The translations under genes and the position numbers were made by a program. A stretch of 64,000 bases of DNA from a bacterium BMS3Abin14 (GTDB taxonomy: Bacteria > BMS3Abin14), in the NCBI GenBank assembly GCA_002897695.1, contig BDTG01000045.1, positions 59,862 through 123,861 on the forward strand, given 5' to 3'. The notes under the pieces were generated by a model. The model did no database searches and was not told where the DNA came from. It saw only the letters and a list, made by a program, of their open reading frames with translations. This document shows, piece by piece, positions 18,207 to 27,561 of this stretch. Within the stretch, counting starts at the first letter, position 1, and each line of letters begins with the position of its first letter.

Positions 18207-18820
18207 TTCTCCCTCCTTGTTTCTAAGGGGTTGTGTAAAAAAACGACTAGTCGGTTTGAATTGCAAAAAACATCTTGATCGTATTCGGAAACCTCGTTAT
18301 CCCCTCCTTTCTGTTGTTTTCTTTTTCTTATTTATCCCTATTAAAGAATCTATATTAAAGTCACTATCCATTCGTGTAAACCCCACCATCCAATTGCGCG
18401 CCGACATGCTGCAGGACGACACGGACGCTGACCGATCAGGCCGGGAACTCGCATTACATGGCTCGATTTCCAGAATAACTAGCACTTCACATGCGCCATG
18501 TCAAGACGATTTTAACCCCTTTTCCAACCCCTAACCCCCCTGAATACCGCATGATTCCACCATTTCCGCGAAGGTAAGTATAATATTTTCCCTTGGGGTT
18601 TGCAAGAGTAAAATGACATTTTATCCGGGGCGGGGATGAAATAGCGCCCAGGGCAAGGTGTAATATTTTTTACTTGTATTTGAAACGGTTACAGAAGACG
18701 ACTACGGTAAAACACCATTTAAACAGGGGCACTTTCCGGCAAACCGTCAAGTGCGAAGTTACGCTTAGCGGTTGGCCAGAAATTCAACGACCTGCTAGGC
18801 CCTGCGCCGCGAAGCGGCGC
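18207..18820. other. Gene-free stretch of about 610 bases upstream of the porin gene
   Basis: AT-rich, and must hold the porin promoter (minus strand). A perfect 10-bp palindrome CGACTAGTCG sits at 18244-18253, about 40 bases before the porin start, and could be an operator. No open frame here has a ribosome site or recognisable product; the rest looks non-coding. Confidence 0.5.
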
Positions 18821-20149
18821 TTACTCCCCCTCGGCCCCGCCGTACCGCCCGCTGGAGCGGCGGTAGTCGATGATGCGGTAGGGGGGATCTGCGCCCACCA
18901 GGCCCAAAGAGCCGCGAGGGACCACATGGACCATGGGGGTACAGACAACGTAGGATTTGACGGCGCTCTGCAGCCTCCCCGCCAAGCGCACCGGGTCCAC
19001 CTCCGCCCCTTTTTCGGGTTCGACCATGATGGTAAAGCAGTCGAGGCCCTTCACGGAATCCAGGATGACCTGGAAAGTGCCCACCTCCGGGAAAAGCTCC
19101 ATAACGTGGGCGATCTTGGACGGATAGACGATATACCCCCCAATGGAAAGGGCGCCGTCGTTCCTGCCGGAGATGCGCCTGACCCTCGGGTGGGTGCGGC
19201 CGCAGGGGCACGGCTCCCAGGTCACCTCCGACAGATCGTGGCTGCGATACCGGATAACAGCCGTACCCTCGGCGTTAAGCCACGTCCACACCAGCTCCCC
19301 CGGCTCCCCCTCGGCCATCGGTTCTCCCGTGGCTGGATCGATGCATTCGACCAGATAGTGGTCGGCCCAGGCGTGCATTCCGTGCTTCACGGCGCACTGG
19401 CAGGCCATGCCGGGGCCCAGGAACTCGTTCATTCCGTACTCACCGAAGGCCTCCAGCCCCAGGAGCTCGGCCAGGCGCCTCTTCATGCGGACGCTGGTGG
19501 GCTCGGCCCCGAACAGTCCCACCTTCAGGCTGGACTCCCCGGCAAGGTCGATGCCCCGCTCCTGAGCCCGCAGGCCCAGGTAGAGGGCGTAGGAGGGCAT
19601 CATGGCGATCCCCTGGACCCCGAGGTCCATTATCATGTCGATCTGCCGGTCGGTCCCCCCGGTGCTGGCGGGAATGCTGATGATCCCGGCCCTCTTCGCC
19701 CCCAGGTGAAATCCGACCCCCCCGGTGGACAGGCCGAACCGGAAGGCGTTCTGCAGGAAGTCGCCCGGCCTGAGGCCCACCATCCACAGGATCCTGGCGC
19801 AGCGCTCGGCCCAGTGGTCCAGATCCAGGGCGGTGGCGAATATGGGGACGATATGCCGGGTAGTGGTGGTGGCCGCGTGAAGCGAGCGCACCTTGGCCTG
19901 GTCGCACATGCGCATGCCGAAAGGATAGGTCGAAGCAATGGCCGCCTTGTCCACGAAGGGTAGTTTCCTCACGTCCTCAAGTGTGCGGATATCCGAGGGC
20001 ATTATGCCCGCGTCCCGGTAAAGGTCTCGGTAGAAGATGCTCTTGCGGTAGGCGCGCTCCACCACCTCGCGCAGCATCCGGGCCTGCATCTTCTCCAGAC
20101 GTTCGCGGGGCATGGTCTCAAGGGCCCGATTCCAGTATGGCCTGGTCAT
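18821..20149 (-). CDS. PaaK-like (phenylacetate-CoA ligase family) adenylate-forming protein with degenerate P-loop
   Basis: 442 residues and full-length for the PaaK family. Compared with the intact paralogue at 39841, the ATP-binding STSGTTGKP loop is replaced at residues 92-98 by AATTTTR, and the C-terminal region that should hold the catalytic Lys reads VGADPPYRIIDYRR. The rest is well kept: GLFGAEPTSVRMKRR, FGEYGMNEFLGPG, CPCGRTHPRVRRISGRNDGALSIGGYIVYPSKI. It may have lost ligase activity or use a different mechanism. Its ATG overlaps the stop of the ArnT-like gene (ATGA), so it is coupled to an envelope-glycan cluster and not to acyl-CoA genes. Confidence 0.85.
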   Translation of the reverse strand: MTRPYWNRALETMPRERLEKMQARMLREVVERAYRKSIFYRDLYRDAGIMPSDIRTLEDVRKLPFVDKAAIASTYPFGMRMCDQAKVRSLHAATTTTRHIVPIFATALDLDHWAERCARILWMVGLRPGDFLQNAFRFGLSTGGVGFHLGAKRAGIISIPASTGGTDRQIDMIMDLGVQGIAMMPSYALYLGLRAQERGIDLAGESSLKVGLFGAEPTSVRMKRRLAELLGLEAFGEYGMNEFLGPGMACQCAVKHGMHAWADHYLVECIDPATGEPMAEGEPGELVWTWLNAEGTAVIRYRSHDLSEVTWEPCPCGRTHPRVRRISGRNDGALSIGGYIVYPSKIAHVMELFPEVGTFQVILDSVKGLDCFTIMVEPEKGAEVDPVRLAGRLQSAVKSYVVCTPMVHVVPRGSLGLVGADPPYRIIDYRRSSGRYGGAEGE

Positions 20150-21783
20150 AGCGGCGCTGCCTCCTCACGGCCCGTCCCAGGCAGACTCGCCCCGGTCCTT
20201 TCAAGCAGGAGAATGATCTTATTGGAATCGACAGCGTCAACACCTTTTTCCAGGACCTTCAGACGATCCTTCAGACCGCCGGGCAAGGTTCGGTACTTAC
20301 CCTCTGTGGTCACGAGGAAACGCCCCCCAGGGCGCCTGAGGAAAGCCTCGATCCCGTCTTCCGACCGGATACGCTCAACCGGCCTGTGGGCATAGAATAC
20401 GATGGAAGGCCGGAAATACCCCCACTCGGCGGCTGCGTCCGACGGCCCGGCTGCCCGGGCGATACCCCTGCCCACTTCGGGTCCCATCCTGTAGGGTTCC
20501 AGGGCCGGGGCTGCCAGGAGGTGGATCCCCATCGCCCCGGCTGCCGCGGCAAAGGCGGCCCACCGAAAGCCTTTGATGGGTTGTCCCCTCAGGTTAAAAA
20601 GAAGCCCTGCAACCGCGGCGGCGGTCATGGGAAGCGCGGCCAGAGCGTATGGCACAAGGCCCGGCGCCCGCATGGTAAAGCCCACGACCAGGGCCGCGGG
20701 AAAAAGGGCGGCGGGGATGAGGTTGACGATCCACGACCAGGTCCTCCCGGTAACCCCCCTGTCATGCCGGCTGTCCAGGGACTGGATATAGGCACCCGTC
20801 ATGAGGGCCAGGGCCGGAAAGGCGGGAAGGATATAGGTGGGGAGTTTGGTCCTGGCAACGGAGAAAAAGAGGATGACCAGGCCGGACCAAATGATAAGAA
20901 GCAGGCCGAAGCTGTCCTTTCGGCCGCTGCCCCTTCCCATGCGGAACGTTCGGGAGACCGCCTGCGGGAGAAATGCCGCCCATGGGAAAAACCCCGGCAG
21001 AAGGATGAGCAAATAGTAGAAGAGGGGGCCCCTGTGGCTTTCCATGGGGTTTAAGAAACGCCCGACGTTGTGCTTGAGGATGAACCCCTCGATAAGGCTT
21101 CCCCCTGTCCTGGACGCGGCGAGGTAGTACCACGGGGCGGCGATGCACAGAAAAACGAGGATGCCCCGAAGATCCAGAAGCCTCCGCAGCCCCCGGGCAC
21201 CGCGGCCCGACATGAGAGCATATATGAACAGGGCCCCGAAGGGGAGGACAATCCCCACGGGCCCCTTGGCCAGGACGGCAAATCCCATTGCAGCCCAGGA
21301 GAGGATGGACATGGCCCTTGACCTCTCGGCGAAAAAGCCCGCAAAAACGGCCAGATTGGTGAAAAAGAGCAGGAAGGCGTCGGTGGTGGCCGCCCTCGAG
21401 GAGACAGTGAAGAGGAACGACACCGCCAGGCATAGTCCGGAAAGGTTCCCGGCCGCGGCGCCGAAGGTTTTCCTTCCCGCCCACACCGTGAGCACCACCG
21501 TGAGGAACCCGAAAATTGCCGCGAAGAGGCGGGCGGAGAACTCACGGACACCGAAAACTTTGTAGGAGGCCATCATGAGCCAGTAGTGAAGAGGTGGCTT
21601 GTCGGTGCGAAGCTCCCCATTTAAGGTCGGCACCACCCAATCACCGGAGAGGAGCATCTCCTCGGCCGATTGGGCGTTGCTCGTCTCGTCGATGTCCCAC
21701 AGGGAGGTTGATCCCAGCCCGGTGAACAGCAGAATGACGGTAAGGGCCAGAAGGGTCGTGTATCCGACGGCGCCGCCCCTCAC
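20146..21783 (-). CDS. ArnT-like membrane glycosyltransferase (GT39/GT83 superfamily)
   Basis: 545 residues. About eleven to twelve transmembrane segments and a C-terminal soluble tail. The first periplasmic loop holds SLWDIDETSNAQSAEEML and DWVVPTLNGELRTDKPPLHYW, which is the ArnT signature (D-E pair, then KPPL). ArnT-type enzymes move a sugar from undecaprenyl phosphate onto lipid A or other envelope acceptors. The start is GTG, in a 4-base overlap with the PAP2 gene stop, and the end overlaps the PaaK-like gene. It probably works with the GT2 gene at 23752 that would make the lipid-linked donor. Confidence 0.9.
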   Translation of the reverse strand: MRGGAVGYTTLLALTVILLFTGLGSTSLWDIDETSNAQSAEEMLLSGDWVVPTLNGELRTDKPPLHYWLMMASYKVFGVREFSARLFAAIFGFLTVVLTVWAGRKTFGAAAGNLSGLCLAVSFLFTVSSRAATTDAFLLFFTNLAVFAGFFAERSRAMSILSWAAMGFAVLAKGPVGIVLPFGALFIYALMSGRGARGLRRLLDLRGILVFLCIAAPWYYLAASRTGGSLIEGFILKHNVGRFLNPMESHRGPLFYYLLILLPGFFPWAAFLPQAVSRTFRMGRGSGRKDSFGLLLIIWSGLVILFFSVARTKLPTYILPAFPALALMTGAYIQSLDSRHDRGVTGRTWSWIVNLIPAALFPAALVVGFTMRAPGLVPYALAALPMTAAAVAGLLFNLRGQPIKGFRWAAFAAAAGAMGIHLLAAPALEPYRMGPEVGRGIARAAGPSDAAAEWGYFRPSIVFYAHRPVERIRSEDGIEAFLRRPGGRFLVTTEGKYRTLPGGLKDRLKVLEKGVDAVDSNKIILLLERTGASLPGTGREEAAPL

Positions 21784-22556
21784 GACGCACCCCTCTCAAG
21801 GAACAGGCAGCGAACGAGGAGCACAGCGGCGGCGGCGGCCCCCAGGGCGCCCACTGAGCCCAGGAAAAACGGATTATATCGCATCATGGGCTCCTCCAGT
21901 ATTATCCAGATCCCGGATACGGCGGCAAGGATCAGGCAGACCACATCGAAGGACCTTCCGGCGCGGCGCACCCTTTCCGCCAGGGCGTCGGACGGCAGCC
22001 CGGCGGCACGGCTTCCCAACCAGCCCACGAAGGCCCCCGCCATGACATCCACGGGAAAGTGGGCTCCGACGTAGACGCGGGACACCGCCACGGCGGCGGC
22101 CGACACGAGGGCGCCTGCATACCAGCCCCTCGGGACAGCCTTCCGGAGGGAAAAAGCGAGGGCGAAAGCGGCGGTGGTGTGGCCTGACGGCATACTTTTC
22201 GAGTGGAGGACGGGGCCAAGAACGTGTACGAGATCGGGGAAAACGGTCGCCGGACGGGGCATGGCGAGAAGATCCTTTGCCAGCGCGGTGATAATCCCGG
22301 CGATGATCATGGAAAGGGCCGCCCGGACGGTTATATCCCTGCGAAAGGGAGCCGCGAGGAAGACGATGATGGCCAGGACAGAGCTGTTGCCGAAGTGGGT
22401 TATGGAGAGCATAACCCGGTCCAGGGCCGGAAAGTGGCTGCCGTTGACGGCCAGGAAAAGGGGCCTGTTGGCCCAGACCAGCAGAACGGCGCCCAGGATT
22501 GCGGCGATCCAAAGAAGGGTCCCTGAGCAAAACATCCTGTTTGAAATTCGGTTCAT
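21780..22556 (-). CDS. PAP2 family membrane phosphatase
   Basis: About 258 residues. It has all three acid-phosphatase motifs: KDLLAMPRP (KxxxxxxRP), PSGHTTAAF (PSGH), and SRVYVGAHFPVDV (SRxxxxxHxxxD), within a six-helix membrane protein. Members dephosphorylate undecaprenyl diphosphate, phosphatidylglycerol phosphate or lipid A. In this cluster, recycling of a polyprenyl carrier or removal of a lipid A phosphate is likely. The frame is open to 22646, but the upstream part encodes a non-membrane segment from repeat-like DNA; ATG 22556 is preferred with a weak GAGG upstream. The stop overlaps the ArnT-like start. Confidence 0.9.
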   Translation of the reverse strand: MNRISNRMFCSGTLLWIAAILGAVLLVWANRPLFLAVNGSHFPALDRVMLSITHFGNSSVLAIIVFLAAPFRRDITVRAALSMIIAGIITALAKDLLAMPRPATVFPDLVHVLGPVLHSKSMPSGHTTAAFALAFSLRKAVPRGWYAGALVSAAAVAVSRVYVGAHFPVDVMAGAFVGWLGSRAAGLPSDALAERVRRAGRSFDVVCLILAAVSGIWIILEEPMMRYNPFFLGSVGALGAAAAAVLLVRCLFLERGAS

Positions 22557-22592
22557 CACAATAATGCGAACCTCATTGTGTAAACACCAATT

Positions 22593-22766
22593 CGTCTCAC
22601 GCAAAGCCGCCAAGCTCGCAAAGTCAGGCGCGGGGAAGTGCTTCAACCCTTTGCAACCCTGTGGTGTGACCTTTAAGTGGTCACGCCGTGTTGAATTAGC
22701 TTTATGACTTCTTTGCGTCCTTTGCGTCTTTAGCGAGTCACGCTCGCAGCGTGACGAGCGGGCGTG
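22593..22766. repeat. Intergenic repeat block (TTTGCGTCC type) with CACGCT/AGCGTG palindrome
   Basis: Contains CGCAAAGCCGCCAAGCTCGCAAAG (22597 on) and, inverted, CTTTGCGTCCTTTGCGTC (22711 on), followed by GCGAGTCACGCTCGCAGCGTGACGAGCGGGCG. The second part recurs almost exactly at 24787-24845. The embedded CACGCT-cgc-AGCGTG is a perfect inverted repeat. Confidence 0.7.
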
Positions 22767-22817
22767 AGAAAAGAGGGTTGAAAACCAGATACTCGTTTTT
22801 GGGATAATCCTGAAATT

Positions 22818-23804
22818 CTATCGGACATGGTCCGGCCCTCCCTTGATCCGTCCTCCCAGCACGTAGACTGCCCCGCCCAGGACACCGTTTGCGAGGATAA
22901 TGGAAAACCACATGAGGGCGAGGGAGAAGGCGGGTTCCGGCGCCACGCCAAAGCGCCCGAGGATGTAAACGTAGGCGGCCTCACGCAGCCCGATGCCGTT
23001 GAGACTGAGCGGGATGAAAGCGGCCAGGGACGTCAGGGGGTACAGGAGGAGGTAATCGCTTACCGGCAGCCCAAGCCCCAGGGATCGTCCCATGGCCACG
23101 TGGGCCGCCACGAGGCAAAGGTGGACGATGAGAGAAAGGCCCCAGGCCTTGAGGGCGGGCAAGGGCCTGTCCCAGTAGATGAACAGGCGATCACGGGGAA
23201 TGTTCCTGAGCTTTTTTACAAGGGCCAGGAGCGGGACGGAAAGCCGCGGCAGATAGATCAGCGCCGGGTAGAAGATGGCGATCATTGCAGCCACCCCGGC
23301 GGCCATCCACGGGGGAAAGGCCTTCCATGTGGCGGACAGCCCGACGGCCGCGTAGAGCAACATGCCGGCCACGCCTATGGTCCGGTCGGCGATGAGGGTG
23401 AACAGGGCGGTGGGAGCCGCCTTCCAGCTTCCGGCCACATAGTAGGTTTTAACCACGTCCCCGCCCACGATCCCGGGGAGGAAAAGGCTGAAAAAAAGGC
23501 CCACCCAGTAGATCTTCATGACCTTTAATCTCGGGAGGATAAAACCATAGGGCACAAGGAGGATGTGCCAGCGCCAGGTGGTCACCGCCTGGGAAACCAT
23601 GAGGAAAAGAAGCGCCAGCGCCCACATCGATTTCCCGCTGCCGGCCAGGAGCCCCAGTGACTCCCGCAGGTCCATGCGGGTCAGCAGGAATGCCAGGGCC
23701 GAGACGCTTACGACAATCTTGAGGGCGAGGACGGCCCACTTTCGGACGGTCTCATTCCCCGACAATTTCCCTGATCCTGTACCTGGGTTTCCCCTGGGAT
23801 TCAT
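22818..23804 (-). CDS. UPF0104/LPG_synthase_TM (AglD-like) membrane protein
   Basis: 328 residues with about eight transmembrane segments. It carries the family features: FLPGIVGGDVVKTYY (the GGD-xxK/R motif), a DRTIGVAGML segment, and the final PLSLNGIGLREAAYVY block. The family is the membrane half of MprF-like lysyl-PG synthases and stand-alone flippase-like proteins, often beside a GT2 dolichol-phosphate-mannose-synthase-like gene, as here. It may flip the lipid-linked sugar made by the overlapping GT2 gene. ATG 23804 overlaps that gene by 53 bases and has AGGA six bases upstream; a TTG at 23765 is an alternative. Confidence 0.88.
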   Translation of the reverse strand: MNPRGNPGTGSGKLSGNETVRKWAVLALKIVVSVSALAFLLTRMDLRESLGLLAGSGKSMWALALLFLMVSQAVTTWRWHILLVPYGFILPRLKVMKIYWVGLFFSLFLPGIVGGDVVKTYYVAGSWKAAPTALFTLIADRTIGVAGMLLYAAVGLSATWKAFPPWMAAGVAAMIAIFYPALIYLPRLSVPLLALVKKLRNIPRDRLFIYWDRPLPALKAWGLSLIVHLCLVAAHVAMGRSLGLGLPVSDYLLLYPLTSLAAFIPLSLNGIGLREAAYVYILGRFGVAPEPAFSLALMWFSIILANGVLGGAVYVLGGRIKGGPDHVR

Positions 23805-24732
23805 AGTAGGTCCTGGCCATCACCTCGGAAAGAAGCCCGATGGAAAGGAGCTGTATTCCGGCGATGATCATGAGTGTGCCCAGGAGCAGGAGGGGCCGGG
23901 CCCCGATATCCGCTCCAGTAAAAAGTTTCAGGGCGGCCAGATAGCCGTCGATTAAAACCCCGCCGCCGAACATCGCAACGCCGAAAAAACCGAAGGCGTG
24001 CTGGGGGCGGTCCCCGTACTGTTTGAGGAACGTGACGGTGAGCAGGTCCATGAGGACCCGGTAGGTCCTGGATATGCCGTACTTGCTCCGGCCCATGGTG
24101 CGCGGTGCGTGCTTGACCTCCATCTCGGCGATGCGGCCGCCCTCCATGCTCACGAGGACCGGCAGGAACCTGTGCAGTTCCCCGTAGATCTGGACATCTT
24201 TGAGGATCTCGGCACGGTAGGCCTTGAGAGAGCATCCGTAGTCGTGGAGCTTTACCCCTGTGATCCTGCTGATGATCCGGTTGGCGAAAAAAGACGGCAG
24301 CTTCCGGCTTACGGCCCGGTCCCGGCGTTCCCGGCGCCACCCGCTCACGAGGTCGAGATCGTCGCCCTCGAGCCTGTCAACGAGGCGGGGGATCTCCTCC
24401 GGCGGATTCTGCAGGTCCCCGTCCAGAGAGACTATGATCTCCCCGCAGGCGATGTCGAAACCGGCCGCCATGGCGGCGGTCTGCCCGAAGTTCCGCCTGA
24501 ACCGGATGATTTTAAGCTCGGGCTCCCGGGCGGCGATTGGGCCGTAGACGTCCCGGCTTCCATCCGAACTCCCATCGTCCACCAGGATCAGCTCGAAGGG
24601 GCGGCCCATCCCCCTCATGACGGACAGGACCCGCCCGGTGAGCAGCGGGATATTATCCACCTCGTTGAAGATGGGGATTACAACTGAAATGTCCACCGAA
24701 TTTTCGGAAGGTTCTTTTATAACGCGCGGCAT
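23752..24732 (-). CDS. GT2 glycosyltransferase (polyprenyl-phosphate sugar synthase, ArnC/GtrB/DPM1-like)
   Basis: 326 residues. The GT-A domain starts VDISVVIPIFNEVDNIP and has ELILVDDGSSDGS, SLDGDLQNPPEEIPRL (DxD-type metal site) and the acceptor-region motifs typical of dolichol-phosphate mannose synthase. Two C-terminal transmembrane segments (GVAMFGGGVLIDGYLAAL, LLLLGTLMIIAGIQLLSIGL) place it in the ArnC/GtrB branch. The expected reaction is transfer of a sugar from a nucleotide to undecaprenyl phosphate on the cytoplasmic side. It is first in the envelope cluster and overlaps the next gene. Confidence 0.92.
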   Translation of the reverse strand: MPRVIKEPSENSVDISVVIPIFNEVDNIPLLTGRVLSVMRGMGRPFELILVDDGSSDGSRDVYGPIAAREPELKIIRFRRNFGQTAAMAAGFDIACGEIIVSLDGDLQNPPEEIPRLVDRLEGDDLDLVSGWRRERRDRAVSRKLPSFFANRIISRITGVKLHDYGCSLKAYRAEILKDVQIYGELHRFLPVLVSMEGGRIAEMEVKHAPRTMGRSKYGISRTYRVLMDLLTVTFLKQYGDRPQHAFGFFGVAMFGGGVLIDGYLAALKLFTGADIGARPLLLLGTLMIIAGIQLLSIGLLSEVMARTYYESQGKPRYRIREIVGE

Positions 24733-24786
24733 AACGCTAAGGAAGTAACAGGAAAGTCGGGGTTAAGTCAATAATAAGGGCGCAGA

Positions 24787-24845
24787 TCAACTTTGCGTCC
24801 TTTGCGACTTGAGCGAGTCACGCTTGCAGTGTGACGAGCGGGCGA
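24787..24845. repeat. Second copy of the CTTTGCGTCC / CACGCT palindrome repeat
   Basis: CTTTGCGTCCTTTGCG, then GAGCGAGTCACGCTTGCAG, then TGTGACGAGCGGGCGAGAG. The copy is nearly identical to 22711-22766 in the same orientation, so the pair brackets the UPF0104 and GT2 genes. A weaker relative (GTGATGAGCGGGCGTAGCGT) lies at 41691. Confidence 0.7.
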
Positions 24846-24855
24846 GAGGAAGGGT

Positions 24856-25266
24856 TTATGCCTTTTCTTCTGTCTTCTGGACCAGCTCAATGAGCACTCC
24901 CCCCGTGCTCTTCGGGTGGAGGAAGGCGACAAGGGCGCCGTGGGCGCCCTCCCGGGGCTCGCGATCCACGACCTGTACACCGAGCCCCTCCAGGCGGGCC
25001 AACTCCGCCCGGATATCCTCCACGCGGAGGCAGATATGGTGAAACCCCGGCCCTTTTTTGGACAGGAATTTGGCCATGGCGCCGGCATCGGAAACGGGCT
25101 GAACGAGCTCGATACTGCCGTCGCCCATGGGCAGGAAGGCGATCTTCACCCCGAACCCGGGGACGTCGTCGATGCTCCCGGGTTCGAACCCCAGCGCCCG
25201 GTAGGTCTGTACGGCGGCGTCAAGGTCCTTCACCGCTATTCCGATGTGGTCGAGTATCGGCTTCAT
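24856..25266 (-). CDS. mce: Methylmalonyl-CoA epimerase
   Basis: About 136 residues, normal for the VOC-superfamily epimerase. It interconverts (S)- and (R)-methylmalonyl-CoA between carboxylase and mutase. It has LDHIGIAVKDLDAA with the first metal His, the second half with GPGFHHICLRVEDI, and the terminal GVLIELVQ with the metal Glu. ATG 25266 has GGAGG five bases upstream; the frame is open to 25353 only through a C-rich repeat. It lies 144 bases after the mutase large-subunit gene on the same strand. Confidence 0.95.
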   Translation of the reverse strand: MKPILDHIGIAVKDLDAAVQTYRALGFEPGSIDDVPGFGVKIAFLPMGDGSIELVQPVSDAGAMAKFLSKKGPGFHHICLRVEDIRAELARLEGLGVQVVDREPREGAHGALVAFLHPKSTGGVLIELVQKTEEKA

Positions 25267-25295
25267 TGGTTCCTCCCGAGAGGTTCCGTGTCTAC

Positions 25296-25332
25296 CCCCC
25301 CCTCCCTTGAGGGGAGGGGTCGGGGGAGGGTG
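25296..25332. repeat. CCCTCC/GGAGGG palindromic repeat
   Basis: CCCCTCCCTTGAGGGGAGGGG followed by TCGGGGGAGGGTG. Same family as 8163, 29100, 36020 and 48450. Confidence 0.5.
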
Positions 25333-25410
25333 ACTGGATAATTCCTCCGTCATTGCCTTTCCACGTTAGACTCTATACCTTGGACCTTGGACTTTGGACC
25401 GGTTTCCAGA

Positions 25411-27066
25411 TCAGTGCGGCCGGTAGACCCCGAAGACCCCGCGGAGGACGTCCGAAACCTCACCCAGCGTAGCATAGGCCCTGACTGCCTCCCTGATTAC
25501 CGGCATCAGGTTCGACCCGTTCTTTGCCGATTCCTCGAGAACCCGGAGAGCAGCGTCCACGTCCTCCCGGCTCCGGCGGGCCTTCAGGGCCGAGAGCCTC
25601 TGGACCTGGTCCCGTTCCACATCCGGGTTCACTCTGAGCAGCTCTCCGGAGAACTCCTCCTCCACCGTAAAACCGTTGACTCCGACGACGATGCGGTCGC
25701 CGGACTCGACCTCCATCTGGTACCGGTAGGCCGACTCCTCGATCTCATTCTGCTGGTACCCCGACTCTATGGCACGGGCCGCGCCGCCCATATCGTCTAT
25801 CCTCCGGATGTACTCCCTCGCCTCATTCTCAATGGCGCCGGTGAGCGCCTCGATGGCATAGGAACCGGCCAGGGGATCAATGGTGCCTGCCACCCCGCTC
25901 TCGTGGGCGATGACCTGCTGGGTCCTCAGGGCAATGCGCACGGAATCCTCGGTGGGGAGGGCCAGGGCTTCATCGCGGGAGTTGGTGTGGAGCGACTGAG
26001 TACCGCCCAGTACGGCCGCCAGGGCCTGAATAGCGACCCTGACCACGTTGTTGTCGGGCTGCTGGGCCGTCAATGAACACCCGGCTGTCTGTGTGTGGAA
26101 CCGCAGCATCCATGAGGCGGGGGAGGCGGCCGAAAAACGATTTTTCATGATATCGGCCCAAAGCCGCCGCGCGGCCCGAAACTTGGCGATCTCCTCGAGG
26201 AAATCGTTGTGCACATTGAAGAAGAAGGAGAGCCGTGAGGCGAACCGGTCGACATCCATCCCGCTGTCCACCGCCGCCTGGACGTAGGCGATGCCGTCGG
26301 CAAGGGTGAAGGCGACCTCCTGGGCCGCAGTGGACCCGGCCTCCCTCATGTGATAGCCGCTGATGCTGATGGTGTTAAACAGCGGCATCTGCTCGCTGCA
26401 GTAGGCAAAAATGTCGGTGATGAGGCGCATGGACGGGGTGGGAGGAAAGATGTAGGTGCCCCTGGCGATATACTCCTTGAGGACGTCATTCTGGATGGTT
26501 CCCCTGAGCCCGTCGGCGGGAACACCCTGCAGTTCTCCCACCTCGGCGTACAGCGACAGGAGGATGGCGGCCGTGGAGTTGATCGTCATGGAGGTGCTGA
26601 CCTTGCCCAGGGGGATATCTGAAAACAGTGTCTCCATATCCTCCAGGGAATCGATGGCGACACCCACCCGGCCCACCTCTCCGAGGGACATGGGGTGGTC
26701 AGAATCGTATCCCATCTGGGTGGGAAGATCGAAAGCCACGGACAGGCCGGTCTGCCCCTGATCCAGGAGATACCGGTACCTCCTGTTGGACTCCTCTGCG
26801 GTTCCGAACCCCGCGTACTGGCGCATGGTCCAGAGGCGCCCCCGGTACATGGACGGCCTGACCCCCCTGGTGAAGGGGTATTCGCCGGGAAACCCCAGAT
26901 CATCCAGGTATTTCAGATCCTTGACATCCCCGGGGGTGTAGAGGGGCTTGACCGGAGAACCCGATATGGTGGTGAACTCTTCCTTCCGCTCGGGATTTTT
27001 CTCCACCGCCTTACCGTAGGTCCCCGACTCCCAGCGTTCCTGTTCCCTTTTAATGTCGTCGTTCAT
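25411..27066 (-). CDS. Methylmalonyl-CoA mutase, large (catalytic TIM-barrel) subunit
   Basis: About 551 residues. It has the TIM-barrel mutase domain without a C-terminal B12 domain, as in two-part mutases. Motifs include [26 protein letters not shown] with the active-site Tyr, [10 protein letters not shown], and [17 protein letters not shown], whose Arg matches the carboxylate-binding Arg of methylmalonyl-CoA mutase and is absent in isobutyryl-CoA mutases. The expected product is succinyl-CoA. ATG 27066 is chosen over the in-frame GTG at 27072. The matching small B12 subunit is at 45251, about 18 kb away. The epimerase, carboxylase and carrier genes flank it. Confidence 0.93.
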   Translation of the reverse strand: MNDDIKREQERWESGTYGKAVEKNPERKEEFTTISGSPVKPLYTPGDVKDLKYLDDLGFPGEYPFTRGVRPSMYRGRLWTMRQYAGFGTAEESNRRYRYLLDQGQTGLSVAFDLPTQMGYDSDHPMSLGEVGRVGVAIDSLEDMETLFSDIPLGKVSTSMTINSTAAILLSLYAEVGELQGVPADGLRGTIQNDVLKEYIARGTYIFPPTPSMRLITDIFAYCSEQMPLFNTISISGYHMREAGSTAAQEVAFTLADGIAYVQAAVDSGMDVDRFASRLSFFFNVHNDFLEEIAKFRAARRLWADIMKNRFSAASPASWMLRFHTQTAGCSLTAQQPDNNVVRVAIQALAAVLGGTQSLHTNSRDEALALPTEDSVRIALRTQQVIAHESGVAGTIDPLAGSYAIEALTGAIENEAREYIRRIDDMGGAARAIESGYQQNEIEESAYRYQMEVESGDRIVVGVNGFTVEEEFSGELLRVNPDVERDQVQRLSALKARRSREDVDAALRVLEESAKNGSNLMPVIREAVRAYATLGEVSDVLRGVFGVYRPH

Positions 27067-27073
27067 AGCCACC

Positions 27074-27561
27074 CTATTCCACCACCGCGAGCAGCTCTCC
27101 GGCTTCCACGGTGGCGCCCTCTTTTACACCGATCTTCTTCACCACTCCCGTCTTGGGGGACTTGATCTCGTTTTCCATCTTCATGGCCTCGACGACCAGG
27201 AGGCCGTCCCCATCCTGTACCTCGTCGCCCTCAGCGACCAGGATCTTAACTATCCTCCCCGGCATGGACGCCCTGATCTCCTGTATTCCCTCCGTCCCGA
27301 GGGAGGCGCTGCTCCTTAAAAGGGCCTGGCGTTCATCGAACAGGTCGAACTCGAAACGCTCCCCCTCGATGAGGACGTTGTGGCTGTCCTTTTCGCTGTG
27401 GATGTCCACCTGGTAGGAACGCCCGTCGATGATAAGGGACACAAGGTCGGACCGGGCCCAGAAAACGTCGGCCGTAACCTCCCTGTCGCCAACAGTCACA
27501 ACCGTGTTTCCCCCCTCGTCATTATCGACCTTTACCGGAACCTCCTCACCGTCAATGATCG

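Noticed and set aside
18674-19963. 429-codon plus-strand frame opposite the PaaK-like gene at 18821
   Set aside because: Extremely rich in Pro, Gly, His and Ala, with no domain; it is the antisense of a well-conserved protein.
24733-24855. Small gene between the GT2 and epimerase genes
   Set aside because: The stretch is repeat DNA; frames in it have no ribosome site.
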